DNA of 64,000 nt from Beroe forskalii. Lineage: Eukaryota; Ctenophora; Nuda; Beroida; Beroidae. Every line of letters starts with the position of its first letter. Within the stretch, counting starts at the first letter, position 1. Where the stretch lies: NCBI GenBank assembly GCA_011033025.1, contig WFMF01000248.1:186001-250000 (forward strand). The letters are read 5' to 3'. The position numbers were made by a program, and so were the translations under genes. Positions 32,209 to 44,121 of the stretch are shown piece after piece. The notes under the pieces are model-generated. The model did not search any database. It saw nothing but the letters and a program-made list of their open reading frames with translations, and had not been told where the DNA came from.

Positions 32209-35200
32209 ATGGCTCTCATGAGGACTATGGCTGCGTGTGTGACTCTGGCTGAGCAGGCTGGTAATGTCCTGCGAACTATCATGGACTCAGGCGAGTTGGA
32301 ACTTGGAAACACACAATTTTCAGGATCTCGCGAATTGTGACGCAATGATTTTTTCATCCTAAAGATGAAATGAAGAATCACGAATTGCTAAAATCTAAAT
32401 CCTTGTCCCAACCCTCGAACTCTGAATTGCCAAATTAAATCCTCGTGTGATATTCAGACCCATTTAAATCATACCTTATCATGAAATAATGTCTTTTGAA
32501 ACGTCCATTTCGCCCCTTATAACACCAGGTCTATGCAGGTAACCTTGGTATAGTGGACAAGGGCGGACAGAACAACCTGCAGACTAAGGCAGACAAGGAG
32601 GCTCAGATCCTCATTGTAAGCAGCCTCCTCCACCACTTCCCAGGGGTAAGTGGTGTCTGAGTAGCCTGAACATTGATTATTTTATGTGGAATGGTCTATA
32701 ACGTAGTGGTTAGAGTTAAGGAGTTAAGATAAGGTCTGGTTTCATTATGGTTAGGGTAAGGGTCTATGAAGTTGTTAGAGTTAGGGAAGTAGGGATTTAG
32801 AGTTAGCATAGAAAAATGAGACAATGAAGTTTCGGATTCATCGATTTGACCTTCGCGGAAGACCGATGATTATATTACTGACAAAATTTCTTCATTGAAT
32901 TTAAACCTCTACCGGGCAGATGAAAGTGATAGGCGAAGAGGATGACGTGGACATGACAACTGACGAGGCGAAGGCGAGTGTTGTGCGTGACGTAACGCGC
33001 GGTGACGTCACCAGACACACGTGTCCTAAGGAGCTCAGTGGATTGACGGAGCAGGACTTTGTTGTTTGGGTGAGTTTCAGTTTTGGGTGTCCACTGTCCA
33101 GTTCTTACCTAATTAAACGCTGAATTGATGACTTGTAACCGCCTATAATTCTTCGTTATTATCCTATAGTGAAACACTGAAACAACACTTATCTCGCGGG
33201 TAGATCCATGGAATCGCCAAGTTAGTAGTCAAATCACACGCTGATTGTTAAAGAGGACCTGTTCGTTAACACTCTGTCAATATAAACATATAAACTCTAA
33301 CCCCAGGTAGACCCGCTGGATGGTACTAAGGAGTACACGGAAGGTAGAAAGCAGGATGTCACAGTCCTCATTGGTATTGCAGCTGCAGGGGAAGCTATTG
33401 GAGGAGTCATTCATCAGCCTTGGTACCTAACTCCTGAAGGTATGCTGACTGTTTTTGATGACAGATTTGAATATTTATCGTGTGATAATGTAATACTGAG
33501 ATCTTCTGATTTCACTTGAGTACCATTCAGGATTCTGAGTGCTCCAGAACTTCAATACCTGATCCTAAGGGAATTAATAAATTCAGCCTTTGTAGGCGAT
33601 TAAACATTTGCTTCATTACATATTTTGAATCTCACTATATCTTTCTGGACAATCCATCCACTGAACCACCCGATTTTGGAAAAACGTGAATTTTTGGCTT
33701 CTATAGCCTGTTAGAAAACTATGTGTTCTGAAAACACTGTTCTCGGATTGCCGCATCATCCGACACCCCCTGAAGGAAAGGAGTGTGGGAGGACGCTGTG
33801 GGGAGTGGTGGGGCTGGGTGGGTTTGGTTTCAACAGAGTTCCTGTTCCCGAGGACAGGAAGATCATTACCACCACCCGCTCTCACATGCAGCAGTCTGTC
33901 GCGGTAAGGAAACTTATATTGATGGTAGAGTTATTATACTAGTGTAAAGTAGCAGTCCACTGATCGCTCCTGGGTGCTTTGGTGGTTCTCCCTGTCCATG
34001 AGCAGTGTACCAGGGTGCCAGGGTGCTAGGAATTGCTAGTTACTACTTAACTTGCTCAAGGTGGAACATAAAATTGGTCATGTCAATTCCCTCATAATAC
34101 AACAGAACTCCCTCAAACAAAACCCTCTTGGTGTGATAACGTTCATTATTGGCAAATAATGAACGTTTTCACACCTTACGGTTTCGTTCGAGGGAGTTGT
34201 GTTATATGAGGGAACTTGTATAACTATGCTTTCATGTTTCACCAATACGACTCACAACCTCCATTATTAAGAACCTCATGAAACTTCAGTAAATTTTATA
34301 AGCTTGAAGCTCGCATTATTAACTAATAAAAGCAGTTAGGTTTGATGTTGAGCTACGTTGTTCTTATATTTCAGCGCTCTTTGTCATATGCAAGTTTATA
34401 CATTTCCTTAACCACCCAAGTAAACGCTCTCCATTCTATTTTATCTTTTTCTATATTTTTATTATTTGGAAGCGTTCGGTAATTACAGTACACGATACTG
34501 TACAAGTTTAGTTTTGATGGAGATATTCTTGCAGCAACGATTTCTTTAACATCTCCGGCTGCGATTCTCTTTTTGAGGCTTTCTTCTTGATTATGGGCAA
34601 GAATTCCTTTCTTGTCCTTTCTTGTTAGATTGGCAAACAGTTAACGTGCGAGTGGATTGTACATGCCATAACTCAGATTTCTAAGCTAGTAGACGTAAGG
34701 GCTATAAATGCTCCCTAGTTTTTAGGGGGATTAAAACCTAGGGGGAGGCCGTATACCCCTGTGTAAACTGTAGAGCAGTCCCTTCTATCCTCCTCAGGAC
34801 TGTGGAGCAGTCCTTTCCCTCGAACTCTCAATGACAATGGAATTTAGAGTTGCCATCCATCCCCGAAAGGGGATGTGATGGTCAGTTGGGTTAAATTGCA
34901 CGAAAAAAAAAGAAAAAAGCCCCGTCTATCCTCCTCCCTCAGGACGCCATTGCAGCGTGTGAACCTACCAGTGTTATCAACATCGGAGGGTCAGGTAGCA
35001 AGTGTATTCTGGTAATTGAGGGAACTGCTGATGCCTACCTCTTCGCTTCCCCAGGTACGATATTTATATGCACTTAAATTCGTAATTCTGGGCATGTAGC
35101 AACTAACCCCATTTTCCGGGATTTTAAATACGGAATTCCGCTCGGGAATCCCGCGCAGTTTTCAGGGCATGTGGCCAAAGGGTTATAGAACCCTCTGACG

Positions 35201-38200
35201 TTTTCATGTTTTCATGCGGGTCTATAATTTATAGACACTTGCCTAATCGGGTCCATATTGGTTTAAACCCTCGCCATACGGACTCGAGCCAAAACCGGAC
35301 CCGATAGGCGCGTGTCTGTGTATTTTATGTACCCCTCCCCAGCTTGGTTTAGTGGCCGTGTAAGTTGCGGTAAACGGTCACCACTTCGACAAATTATGCA
35401 CATGCAAATTACACGTGCATTTTTTGCGCGCACAAATTAATGTAACTCTTACACGGATATGGTAGGAGGATACACAAAATTTCCATAAACACAAGTCTGC
35501 TAACCCCTCCTCAATTTATTTTTGTTTACAAAAGGCCATTGGGGGAAGGAAATTTTTAGAGCCCAAACTAAGATCAATGAAACGCTAATATGAACTTGCT
35601 AGTCTGTAGTATAATATATTCAATCAATTGTCCTAGTATGAACTTTTAAAAGGTGGTGGGGTGTCACTGTCCGGTTTGTCTTGAAATAAAAAGTGAAACG
35701 GACAAAATGAAAACAGACAAAACGAACATTATTACCTCATTAAAGTTTGTTATCATCAGGTGCATGCTGCTTCATCAGAAGAATTAGACTTAAAATAATG
35801 AATTGGAATAATAGTTTGATAGTTTGATAATTTGATGATTGAATAGTTTGATAATTTAATAGTTTTATAGTTTCATAGTTTTTTAGTTTCATAGCTTCAT
35901 AGCTTGATAGTGTCATCGTTTGATTATAGTTTCATAGTCTAATCTAATAAAATAACATAAATGAAAATAGTTTCCTAGTCTAATAAAATGATACAAATCC
36001 GTACAAATTCTTATATTGGATTATATTGGATAATATACTTCTTTAATTGGTAACAATACATGAAAAAGTGGGGATTTTTCGAAAATCTCAAATTTCGCAC
36101 TCAAACATGTGGTATGTGAATGGAATCTTCATTCGAAAAGTCCCCAAATTTGCTTGTACTGCCTCAATAACACAAATTGCCGATAGCTGATTACGAGGCT
36201 TCTGCTAGCTGATTACCAGGCTTCAGCTAGCTGATTACCAGGCTTCTGCTAGCTGATTACCAGGCTTCTGCTAGCTGATTACCAGGCTTCTGCTAGCTGA
36301 TTACCAGGCTTCTGCTAGCTGATTACCAGGTTTCTGCTAGCTGATTACCAGGTTTCTGCTAGCTGATTACCAGGCTTCTGCTAGCTGATTACCAGGCTTC
36401 AAGTAGCTGGCTGATTACCAGGTTTCTGCTAGCTGATTACCAGGCTTCTGCTAGCTGATTACCAGGCTTCAGCTAGCTGATTACCAGGTTTCTGCTAGCT
36501 GATTACCAGGTTTCTGCTAGCTGATTACCAGGCTTCTGCTAGCTGATTACCAGGCTTCAGCTAGCTGATTACCAGGCTTCAGCTAGCTGATTACCAGGCT
36601 TCTGCTAGCTGATTACCAGGCTTCTGCTAGCTGATTACCAGGCTTCTGCTAGCTGATTACCAGGCTTCTGCTAGCTGATTACCAGGCTTCTGCTAGCTGA
36701 TTACCAGGCTTCTGCTAGCTGATTACTGGGCTCCTGGTATCGCTTGTTCTTCCCTCCCTTTTTTCATCACAGATATGCATTGGACGATCCCGCTCACACT
36801 GTAACCAAGCCATGCAAGAACCGTCAATGCATATATGGCGTGTATCTTGGTTCCAAACGGAATATGAGAACTGTAGTCCGCATAGAAGACCGTAAGATCC
36901 AAAAATGAGACGAAAAGTAGGGTCCCTGGGGAATCTAATCTACTTCACATTAATACCAAGAAATGTTTTTATATGATTTTTTCACCTCGTAGTAAGCAAA
37001 AGGCTGTCATAGACTCAGATAAGCTTCAGATTTCCATCAAGGGAAGAATAATTAATGCCGTTGATGAAACTAAATTCCTTGGTGTTACTATTGATAATGA
37101 ACTGTCCTGGAAGCCACACCTTCTAAAACTTAATAAGAAGCTTAAAAGTGCATGTGGCAGGCTATACCGCATTGCTAACTCTCTGCCCGATCAACTTCAC
37201 AAACAAATTTATCATTCACTTTTTGAGTCTCACCTAAATTATGCAATCTCTGTATGGGGAGGTGTAGCCCTTAGCAACCTGGACTCAGTATTCAGAACTC
37301 AAAAGAAATGTCTCCGTATTATGTTTGGTGATACAGAGGCCTTTCTTGAAAAGTTTCGAACTTGTGTGCGAGCTCGGGAACATGGTGCACAGAAGCTAGA
37401 TAAGGAATTTTATTCTCGAGAACCCTCGAAACCACTATTTAAAAAACATGATTTACTGACTGTACAAAATCTGTACCGCTTACACTGCATAATGGAACTA
37501 GTGAAAATTATAAAGCAAGAGGAGCCTGTGTCTCTGTACCAAATCCTTAATAGATCAAAACGTAATACAAACCGATTTATAACTCCTGTTCCTTCTAAGA
37601 ATTTCACATATAGAGCCCCTTGGCTGTGGAATTGCTTTACCCAAAGTCTTGACTTAGGGAAATTTGGCTTAGATAGCGATGAAAATTTGATAAAAAGTCT
37701 GCTGAAAAGGTCTCTCCTAGAGGCACAAAACAACAACTTGGACTCCTGGAGTAACGAAAACTTTCTGGAGTTCGCTCCAATTGAGCTCACAAAAACAAAT
37801 TGTAGCTCATCTGACCAATGTTAATGCCGTTCTTTAATTCTTTAATTCAAACTCAATGCAGGTTAAGAAGAGGGTCGACCATGGCACAGGCTGGAAGGTA
37901 ATTTTTTTACTGAATTCTAAAGAATGGGTGTTGTAAGGTATGGGAAACTAACATCACTTGAGAATCAAGTGCAACAACTTTCATGTTATAATGAGAGTTG
38001 TGAAAGTTTATGAGAGTTGTACATGAATGCCGTACTTGATGAGTTAAAATTGTACGTGATAAGGTTTATCTCAGTGCTATAGACAAATGTGTCTATTGAA
38101 TAAGTATACTCTTGTGAAGATTATAAACATGACTGTGAATAACGAAAAATGGGCCCTGATTGGTGTGGCAGGTGGTCCCTAGGGGCACTCTTAAGCATAT

Positions 38201-40015
38201 AGCAACTGTGTCCTTTCTCCAGCCACATATACTGCTACACTAATCAATTGGCCCCCTGAAACGGATCTGGTCAACTAAACAGTGACTTTTAGCGAATTCA
38301 TTGGACCAGTTTCAAATAGCCTTATCAATAAGTTCATGTAAAAATATAAAATAGGTTTCTCTATACACTTGGTGTTCTTAAAGGTGCATACTTTACTGCC
38401 ATGTCATGAAGTATGTGCTCTACAAAGGGGTCTGGTATCATAATTCTCCTTTGTATAGCAGACCAAGCTCAAGAGTTATCTATTCCATGGTAGAACATTA
38501 TATGTCAAGCCATGATTCATTTAAATAGACCTGAATTGGTCTGATGAATTATAACGGTGCCTATTGATACAATACAGATAATGCAGCAGACCTCCAGATA
38601 TAATGGTTTTTACTAACTCTTCCATTATAATATTAAAACTACAAGCTTATAAGATGTTACAAATCTTACCTAGATAGTCATTAGTCATATCATTCTTAGA
38701 TTTTTAAATTATCTGTATCTACCTTATGAATCCAAGTCCTAGATGCCTAATGCGAAAAATAGTCTCTCCCTCAAATATCAATATGAGTAGTAGAATTGGG
38801 TAGCGTTATGCCTTCATCATTCTTTTGTGTGTTTTTGATTGTAAGTTGTGGAGATCAATAAAAAACTTTGTTTACCTAAAACTTTGTTTACCCAGGTTGT
38901 TATTAATAATTTAGTTGTATAACAATGTAGTATATTAATACTACATTGTCTTGAGCATCAGCCACGCCAAATTTGAAGGGTCCCGAATCCTATAGATCTG
39001 ATCAATCAATGTTCTTAAGATAGGAGGCAAAAATATAATTTAGACTATACTTCTATAGAACTATTAACTCACATGCTATTAGGTGACCAAGAATCATTAG
39101 AGCTCCCATCAGATTTCTCACTGCAAATACGTCATCATCATACGTTAACATGCGTAATATTACCAAAAATATCCCCAAATTTCGTACACACAAAATTACG
39201 ATCCCCGAAGTTATTGTTCCACGTAAATAAATTTCGTTAGGTACTTATTAAGGGGTATGCTAAGGGATCGTTCACATATTACATAATTAATTTTTGGCCG
39301 ATTTTAACCCCCCCTCCCCCTCGTAATCAAGTTTACAGTAGTTGTATTTGTTACAATAACATTTAACGTAATCATTTGGAAACACCCCCTCCCCCTAGGT
39401 GATTACGTAATATGTGAACAATCCCTAAGGGTATGGGGTCTCCGAGCACCCACTATCCCAGACTTACTTGAACGTGCACCTGTGATTTTTCCTGGGATGG
39501 AATGGTTGTTATGAATTATAAAAACTGCAGACTTCAATTCTATAAATGGTAAGTTTATTTCAAACACTTCTCGCTTTTTTAGCGTTGTAACGGCTTCCCG
39601 CTTCACTTCATGTATTATTAGTTCAAAAAGAGGATATGAAGATGCAACTTTCTGAAAATTCATTCTGGTGATGTTCCGGCTACAAATATTTTAATCACCC
39701 ATATCGATGAGTACCACACCAAACAAAATCATATTGGTTACGCTTCCAAATAGGAAGCCAAACAGAGTAGTGCCAGTAGAGATAAGACCAAACCCTGAAA
39801 CAAGTTTTCATTAGAACGATCAATATTGTATAGTTATATTATTGTATATTATATCCAGAATGGATGACATTACTTTTCGATTTATCCATTGATAGAACGC
39901 TCTGAAGTTTTGATCGATGCCTATAATACATGGAAACAGCCTGATCGGGTCCATATATTGGTTTGGACTCTCGCGGATCAAAAAGGAATACATCCACCCT
40001 TTATTTGCGTGTGTT

Positions 40016-40048
<33 letters not shown>

Positions 40049-42398
40049 TTTTTCCATCCGGAAACTCTAATATCAAAAATCGTTATCCTTAGACCCATTT
40101 ACTTTCAACACTGTACAAGAAAGTAATTATTAATTCATAAACATTCATTATTGACGTTGGGAATAAATAATGCGCGTCAACGAAAACTTACTACTTACCG
40201 AATACTAATAGTTTTGGGCTAATATAAGCAAACGCGGGTTTTCCATTCAAACAGAGGGCAATGAATGCTGCAAAAGTTGCACTACCGAAAATAAGAAGAG
40301 GAATAGGATTCTGTTTTCCCAAAACCATTGTCTCAAAATATATGATTTTGAAGCGAAAGATCTTGTTTGTACCCCTGCAAATAATATTAATTCTATTATT
40401 CGATACATCGATGATTAGGATTATAAAGTTTGTTTTTAAGATGTTTTTTCTACACATGATGAACAAGAATTGCGCTCGTTTTCTTGCCATAAGGCTATAT
40501 AAACATCTGACACAGCGAAGTTATGTCGGGTGATACTAAAATTAACTAACTCATAGATCTTATGTTATCAACAATTGTCAAAATCGGCTGACGCCTCGTG
40601 TGATTATTTTCGATAACACACTCCCTTTCACTAATTAAAATGGATATGAAAAGATAAAACAATCAAACTTGAGCCCTTATTGAAAAACCTATCAGGTTTA
40701 TGCTCGGTAGGATGTAGTTACTCCGTTCCTCTTTCAACCATTTAATAAAAGAAAATACTTAATTTGATTAATGCACAACAGCTGTGACCTCTCCTCCGAA
40801 AAAATCTCTCTAATCAAATTGTGAGAAACTACCAGTCCGAAAAACTACCGTTCTGAGAACTACCAGTCTGAGAAACTCCCGTTCTGAGAACTACCATTCT
40901 GAGAAACTCCCGTTCTGAGAACTACCATTCTGAGAAACTCCCGTTCTGAGAACTACCGTTCTGAGTAACCTCCCTTCTGAGTAACTACCATTCTGAGTAA
41001 CTACCGTTCTGAGAACTACCTACCATTGCATTCAGATACGAATGTAATAAGATATTCTCACCAGGTGCTATATGTGATAATACCTTCGAGTCCTCAAACA
41101 CATTTCTCAACGACAAAAGTAAAATGTATCTACTACAATATAAAAAATCCCTCCGCAGTTTGAGTCTGAAAGCCGTGCAACGACCTCGCGCAGCTCAAGC
41201 GTAACGTGCGCGGCTCTCAAAGTGGCAAGGTATTATTTCGTTATAAGTAATCAGTAATCTAGTTTAGTGGCAATATAAGGGCGTCAAATATAAATAAAAT
41301 ACGCCTTCGCCACTAAAAATAAGCATCGTAGCGCATATGTTTGCTGACCGGTTGATAACCAGGGAACTTGATAAAGACACGCAAATTTTCTGTTCCCGCC
41401 TAAGCTTTCTATATAGATTCCAACGAATCCAAAGACTTTTCCATGAAGGTGTATGAATGTATTGAATATTTGCGCGTCTTTATCGAGCCGTCCGATTAAA
41501 CATCGAGAAATCTGCACAAATATAAAGATATAATGCCGCGTAACAAAGAAAGAAGCACAATGAAATGTGGTGGAGCTAGGCTTCTATCTGTATACTTCTC
41601 CAGATACTGTAGAAGTCGTCGCCAGGTGTTAGTGTAAACACCCCACGCGCGAAAAACAGGCGGTTATTTTCAACCATTTGGCAGCACGCACAATGTTAAT
41701 GCCGTCATTGTGACCGTCTATTTATTTTGAGCGCATTTTAGCATATAATAATGAGTCATATGATGAGGGGGCCTCCCTTGGCATGCGGCATTCGCCACGT
41801 GTACCACGTGTACCCCTTAGTGGTGCCCCTCGGGGTTATCAAATAGCACGCGATAATCACACGACTTTGTTAAGAGAGGGATATGGCGCGATTAAGTTAC
41901 TGCACTTCTCTGAGCTGTGGATTGTAGATGATAGAACTCTATGAATATGATATGTTTGGTAATTGTGAAAGACATTGCTGCCGAGAGCAGCTGAACTCTT
42001 ATCTTCTGATGGTGCGATCGTGCAGCAATCGTTACTGAAGTGTGAAATTGTACCGAATTTTGTAAACTTCACCATGACCTTTCAAATTTTCAAAGCGCAA
42101 GGAAATATCCCGTTTACTTCCAGAATGAAATATCATGATGTGAAATATCATAAATCGTAAACGGTTCAACCGTGCGTTAAAGTTTTAAAATGCACTGAAT
42201 TCAGGTACGAAAAAGTGGGACACGTGTGCGGGTGAAGCTATCATCAAAGCGCTCGGCGGGACAATGACGGATGTATTCGGCAAACAGATCCGATACGATG
42301 CTGACGTCACGCACCCCAATAAGGCTGGAGTGCTGGCTGCGATGCGGAATCACGAGTTTTACCTGTCCAAAATACCGTCCAACATCATGGACAGATAG
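32209..42398 (+). CDS. BPNT1: 3'(2'),5'-bisphosphate nucleotidase 1
   Basis: Seven coding exons: 32209-32290, 32539-32645, 32920-33069, 33307-33439, 33776-33903, 34943-35054 and 42205-42398 (TAG). All phases agree and the product is 301 residues (human about 308). The enzyme hydrolyses 3'-phosphoadenosine 5'-phosphate to AMP in the cytosol, clearing a by-product of sulfation; it needs Mg2+ and is inhibited by Li+. The metal-binding motifs of the inositol-phosphatase superfamily are all present: VIGEEDD (exon 3), [14 protein letters not shown] across exons 3-4, and [11 protein letters not shown] in exon 7. Exons 5-6 give [33 protein letters not shown] and DAYLFASPG, all colinear with vertebrate BPNT1. 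Intron 1 uses a GC donor (CAG|GCGAGT at 32291), which restores exact length agreement with human across the junction. Intron 6 is 7.1 kb and full of repeats plus a nested gene. The last codons and the tail are partly duplicated after the stop. Confidence 0.93.
34086..34222. mobile_element. Short palindromic MITE in BPNT1 intron 5
   Basis: ATTCCCTCATAATACAACAG on the left pairs with TTGTGTTATATGAGGGAACT on the right. The centre is an inverted repeat, GGTGTGATAACGTTCATTATT against AATAATGAACGTTTTCACACC. Total length about 135 bases. No coding capacity. Confidence 0.65.
35055..36182 (+). other. BPNT1 intron 6, first part
   Basis: Non-coding AT-rich sequence. It holds a GCGCGCACAAATTAATG motif near 35427, related to the foldback element ends, and an ATAGTTT(C/G)ATAG-type short repeat at about 35810-35960. 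An inverted pair ATCGGGTCC / GGACCCGAT lies near 35245-35310. Confidence 0.5.
36183..36727 (+). repeat. 22-bp minisatellite
   Basis: About 24 near-identical copies of AGCTGATTACCAGGCTTCTG plus two more bases (CT). Variants change CTTCTG to CTTCAG or TTTCTG, and one copy near 36402 has extra bases. It lies in BPNT1 intron 6, directly before the LINE fragment. Confidence 0.95.
36935..37840 (+). mobile_element. 5'-truncated LINE, reverse-transcriptase C-terminus
   Basis: An open frame from about 36935 to the stop at 37822-37824 encodes the C-terminal part of a non-LTR retrotransposon reverse transcriptase. It starts with [18 protein letters not shown], then [45 protein letters not shown] and, near the end, [12 protein letters not shown]. 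These blocks are standard in jockey/CR1-like LINEs. The polymerase motif with the catalytic Asp pair and the endonuclease are missing, so the copy cannot move by itself. There are no stops over about 290 codons, so the insertion is fairly young. After the stop is a short AT-rich tail (CTTTAATTCTTTAATTC). It lies in BPNT1 intron 6, in the sense direction. Confidence 0.85.
37841..39263 (+). other. BPNT1 intron 6, middle part
   Basis: AT-rich non-coding sequence between the LINE fragment and the MITE. I see no gene or repeat that I can support. Confidence 0.45.
39264..39425. mobile_element. MITE family M2, copy 1, with TAA flanks
   Basis: Inverted ends: left GGGATCGTTCACATATTACA, right the complement of GGGATTGTTCACATATTACG. 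Both are flanked by TAA, a 3-base target duplication typical of PIF/Harbinger-type elements. Inside are CCCCCTCCCCC runs and TTTACAGTAGTTGTATTTGT. Two related copies lie at 45670 and 51298. Confidence 0.8.
39691..40328 (-). CDS. Small membrane protein, two exons, nested in BPNT1 intron
   Basis: On the - strand, exon 1 runs 40328-40199 (start ATG, donor GTAAGT) and exon 2 runs 39794-39691 (acceptor TTTCAG, stop TAA). Phase is kept across the junction and the product is 77 residues. It has two or three hydrophobic segments: [39 protein letters not shown] and [12 protein letters not shown]. There is no cleavable signal peptide, so it should be a multi-pass membrane protein. AATAAA on the - strand at 39559-39554 lies about 130 bases after the stop. 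I do not recognise the family. The open frame extends upstream of the chosen ATG by 54 codons, but that part is Lys/Asn/Ile-rich and looks untranslated. It is transcribed opposite to BPNT1, inside its last intron. The clean splice and membrane pattern support a real gene. Confidence 0.55.
40017..40047 (+). repeat. AAT microsatellite
   Basis: A run of about ten AAT units inside the intron of the nested small membrane-protein gene. Confidence 0.9.
40835..41025 (+). repeat. GAGAACTACCATTCT minisatellite
   Basis: Imperfect repeats of about 15 bases (GAGAAACTCCCGTTCT, GAGAACTACCATTCT, GAGTAACTACCGTTCT). Around 12 copies, in BPNT1 intron 6. Confidence 0.85.
41026..42204 (+). other. BPNT1 intron 6, last part
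   Basis: AT-rich intronic DNA up to the last BPNT1 exon. The M1 element at 41645-41735 is the only structure I can support. Confidence 0.45.
41645..41735. mobile_element. Short MITE, about 91 bp (family M1)
   Basis: The left end ACGCGCGAAAAACAGGCGGT pairs with the right end ACCGTCTATTTATTTTGAGC, an imperfect inverted repeat. The core GCACAATGTTAATGCCGTCA is a diverged form of that at 15311-15402. Confidence 0.55.
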
Positions 42399-42655
42399 AG
42401 TGGTATTAAGTAGTGTTGTAAGTGGGAGGAGTGGGATTGGTAGTGGAATCATGGACACTGGACAGATAGAGTGGGTGGTGAGTTGGGAGGTGAGTGGGAA
42501 ATAGTGTCCAAACTACCGTCCAACATCATGGACAGATAGAGGTGGGGTGAGTGGTATTAAGTAGTGTTGTAAGTGGGAGGAGTGGGATTGGTAGTGGAAT
42601 CGAGGGTATCATGGGGTGGGTGGTGAGTTGGGAGGTGAGTGGGAAATAGTGGGTG
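42368..42655 (+). repeat. Tandem duplication of BPNT1 3' end
   Basis: The sequence around the BPNT1 stop (ACCGTCCAACATCATGGACA, then GTAGTGTTGTAAGTGGGAGG) occurs at 42380-42450 and again at 42515-42595. The second copy carries the last codons but lies after the stop. GTGAGTTGGGAGGTGAGTGG is likewise duplicated at 42478 and 42622. Confidence 0.8.
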
Positions 42656-43214
42656 ATTACCGGGGGTGGCAGGCACAGACAGAGAGAGTGGGCGCTATTA
42701 AGGAATGAAACAGGCTTGAGATTGCGTGAAATGTGATTTATAATTTTATCAAATTCTATACTGTAATCTTTTATTTTACAAATTAAAAGTTGCAATTTTG
42801 ATTTTAACTAATAAATTATGATACCTTATCCTTCAGAAATACGTCTTTATATCTTTTCCTTTACCTAGATTTTTAGAGTTGATCATATTCCACATTCCTA
42901 TTTATCAAATAATTTAAATTATTAACTTTTACTTTTTTGTTTATACAACCGACTGGTCGGGCAGTTGATAAGTTGATAGAGTTAATTGGGTTTAATGATT
43001 GGGTTAAGTATTTTGATCTTTTATGTGTTTTTGATTCGAATGGGATTAAAAGTTTGGTAATTTTATATTTTTTGGAACATGATTGGACCGAGCTCACCAT
43101 AATTGTTTCGTGGATCCATCATCCAGCCTTATTTCATGAACTTGACATGTCGGTAATTCTGCATAATCCCTTGATACTGCATAATCCCGTGATTTTCACG
43201 ATTTCGATTTGATA
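42656..43214. other. Intergenic between BPNT1 and the CNRIP1 cluster
   Basis: AT-rich. AATAAATTATG near 42810 could serve BPNT1 polyadenylation. No gene is supported. Confidence 0.4.
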
Positions 43215-43585
43215 ACTTTTATCTTTACTTTTTTGCCTAAGATTGTTTAAATAGGGAGGTTTAATAAACATATAATGAAGGTATTGCTTGTGAATACTAA
43301 GGCATTAATTTAAGTTACCCTACTGTAACCTTTTATTAAGTTTTATATAACTCTTTACTTTATTGATAAGTTATTTATGTCCTATTTTATGTTATAAATC
43401 TATGAACTTCTTTGTTTTTTTGCTTTATTCTCATCATCCCTCTTTTAAGAGTGTTTTGACATGCTTCTATTATGGTCATGTTATAATATTTATTGATGAT
43501 ACTGTACTTCACAAAAGAAAGATTGACAAGTGTTTTACTACACTTACCTTAGTACGCACGAAAGTCGTATGCTTTTAAAGCAAAC

Positions 43586-43755
43586 GCCGGTTCGCAGGAC
43601 TTATAATAATCAGGACTTAGAATTATCAAGACTTAGAATAATCAGGACTTAGAATAGTCAATTTGACTTAGAATTATCAAGACTTAGAATAATCAGGACT
43701 TAGAATAGTCAATTTGACTTAGAATTATCAGGACTTAGAATAATCAGGACTTAGA
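43586..43755 (+). repeat. ATCAGGACTTAGAATA minisatellite (also 46446-46565)
   Basis: About ten imperfect copies of AATCAGGACTTAGAAT / ATCAAGACTTAGAATA lie upstream of copy A. A shorter version with fewer units lies upstream of copy B at 46446-46565, so the arrays changed in length after duplication. Confidence 0.88.
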
Positions 43756-44121
43756 ATAATACTACTCTACTTGGAAAGTGTAAATGCATGTCCACCATAC
43801 CTGATACAAAAGACCTTCTCGTACTTCAGTGCAATAATATCTTAATATTCCTATCACCTTTGCCCATGGTATAAGAAACTTTCTTGTATGTTACTCCTTG
43901 AAGATTTTCCTTACATTTAACAATATACATAGTACGATTTTATTTATCTAGGGATAATGTCAGAAGGAAGATTTCGGATCAACCTGTTAGATGAAGATGG
44001 TGAAAAGACCCTGTTTTACAAGGAAGATGGAGGGAGATTTCATAACACTCAAACTCTAAAGCTGAGAACGGACACAACATACCGAGTGGAATTAAAAATG
44101 TGAGTGCTAAGAGTTTGTTGT

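Noticed and set aside
43215-43950. Separate gene between BPNT1 and CNRIP1 copy A
   Set aside because: Short frames here are AT-rich with no family match. The sequence recurs before copy B only because of the duplication.
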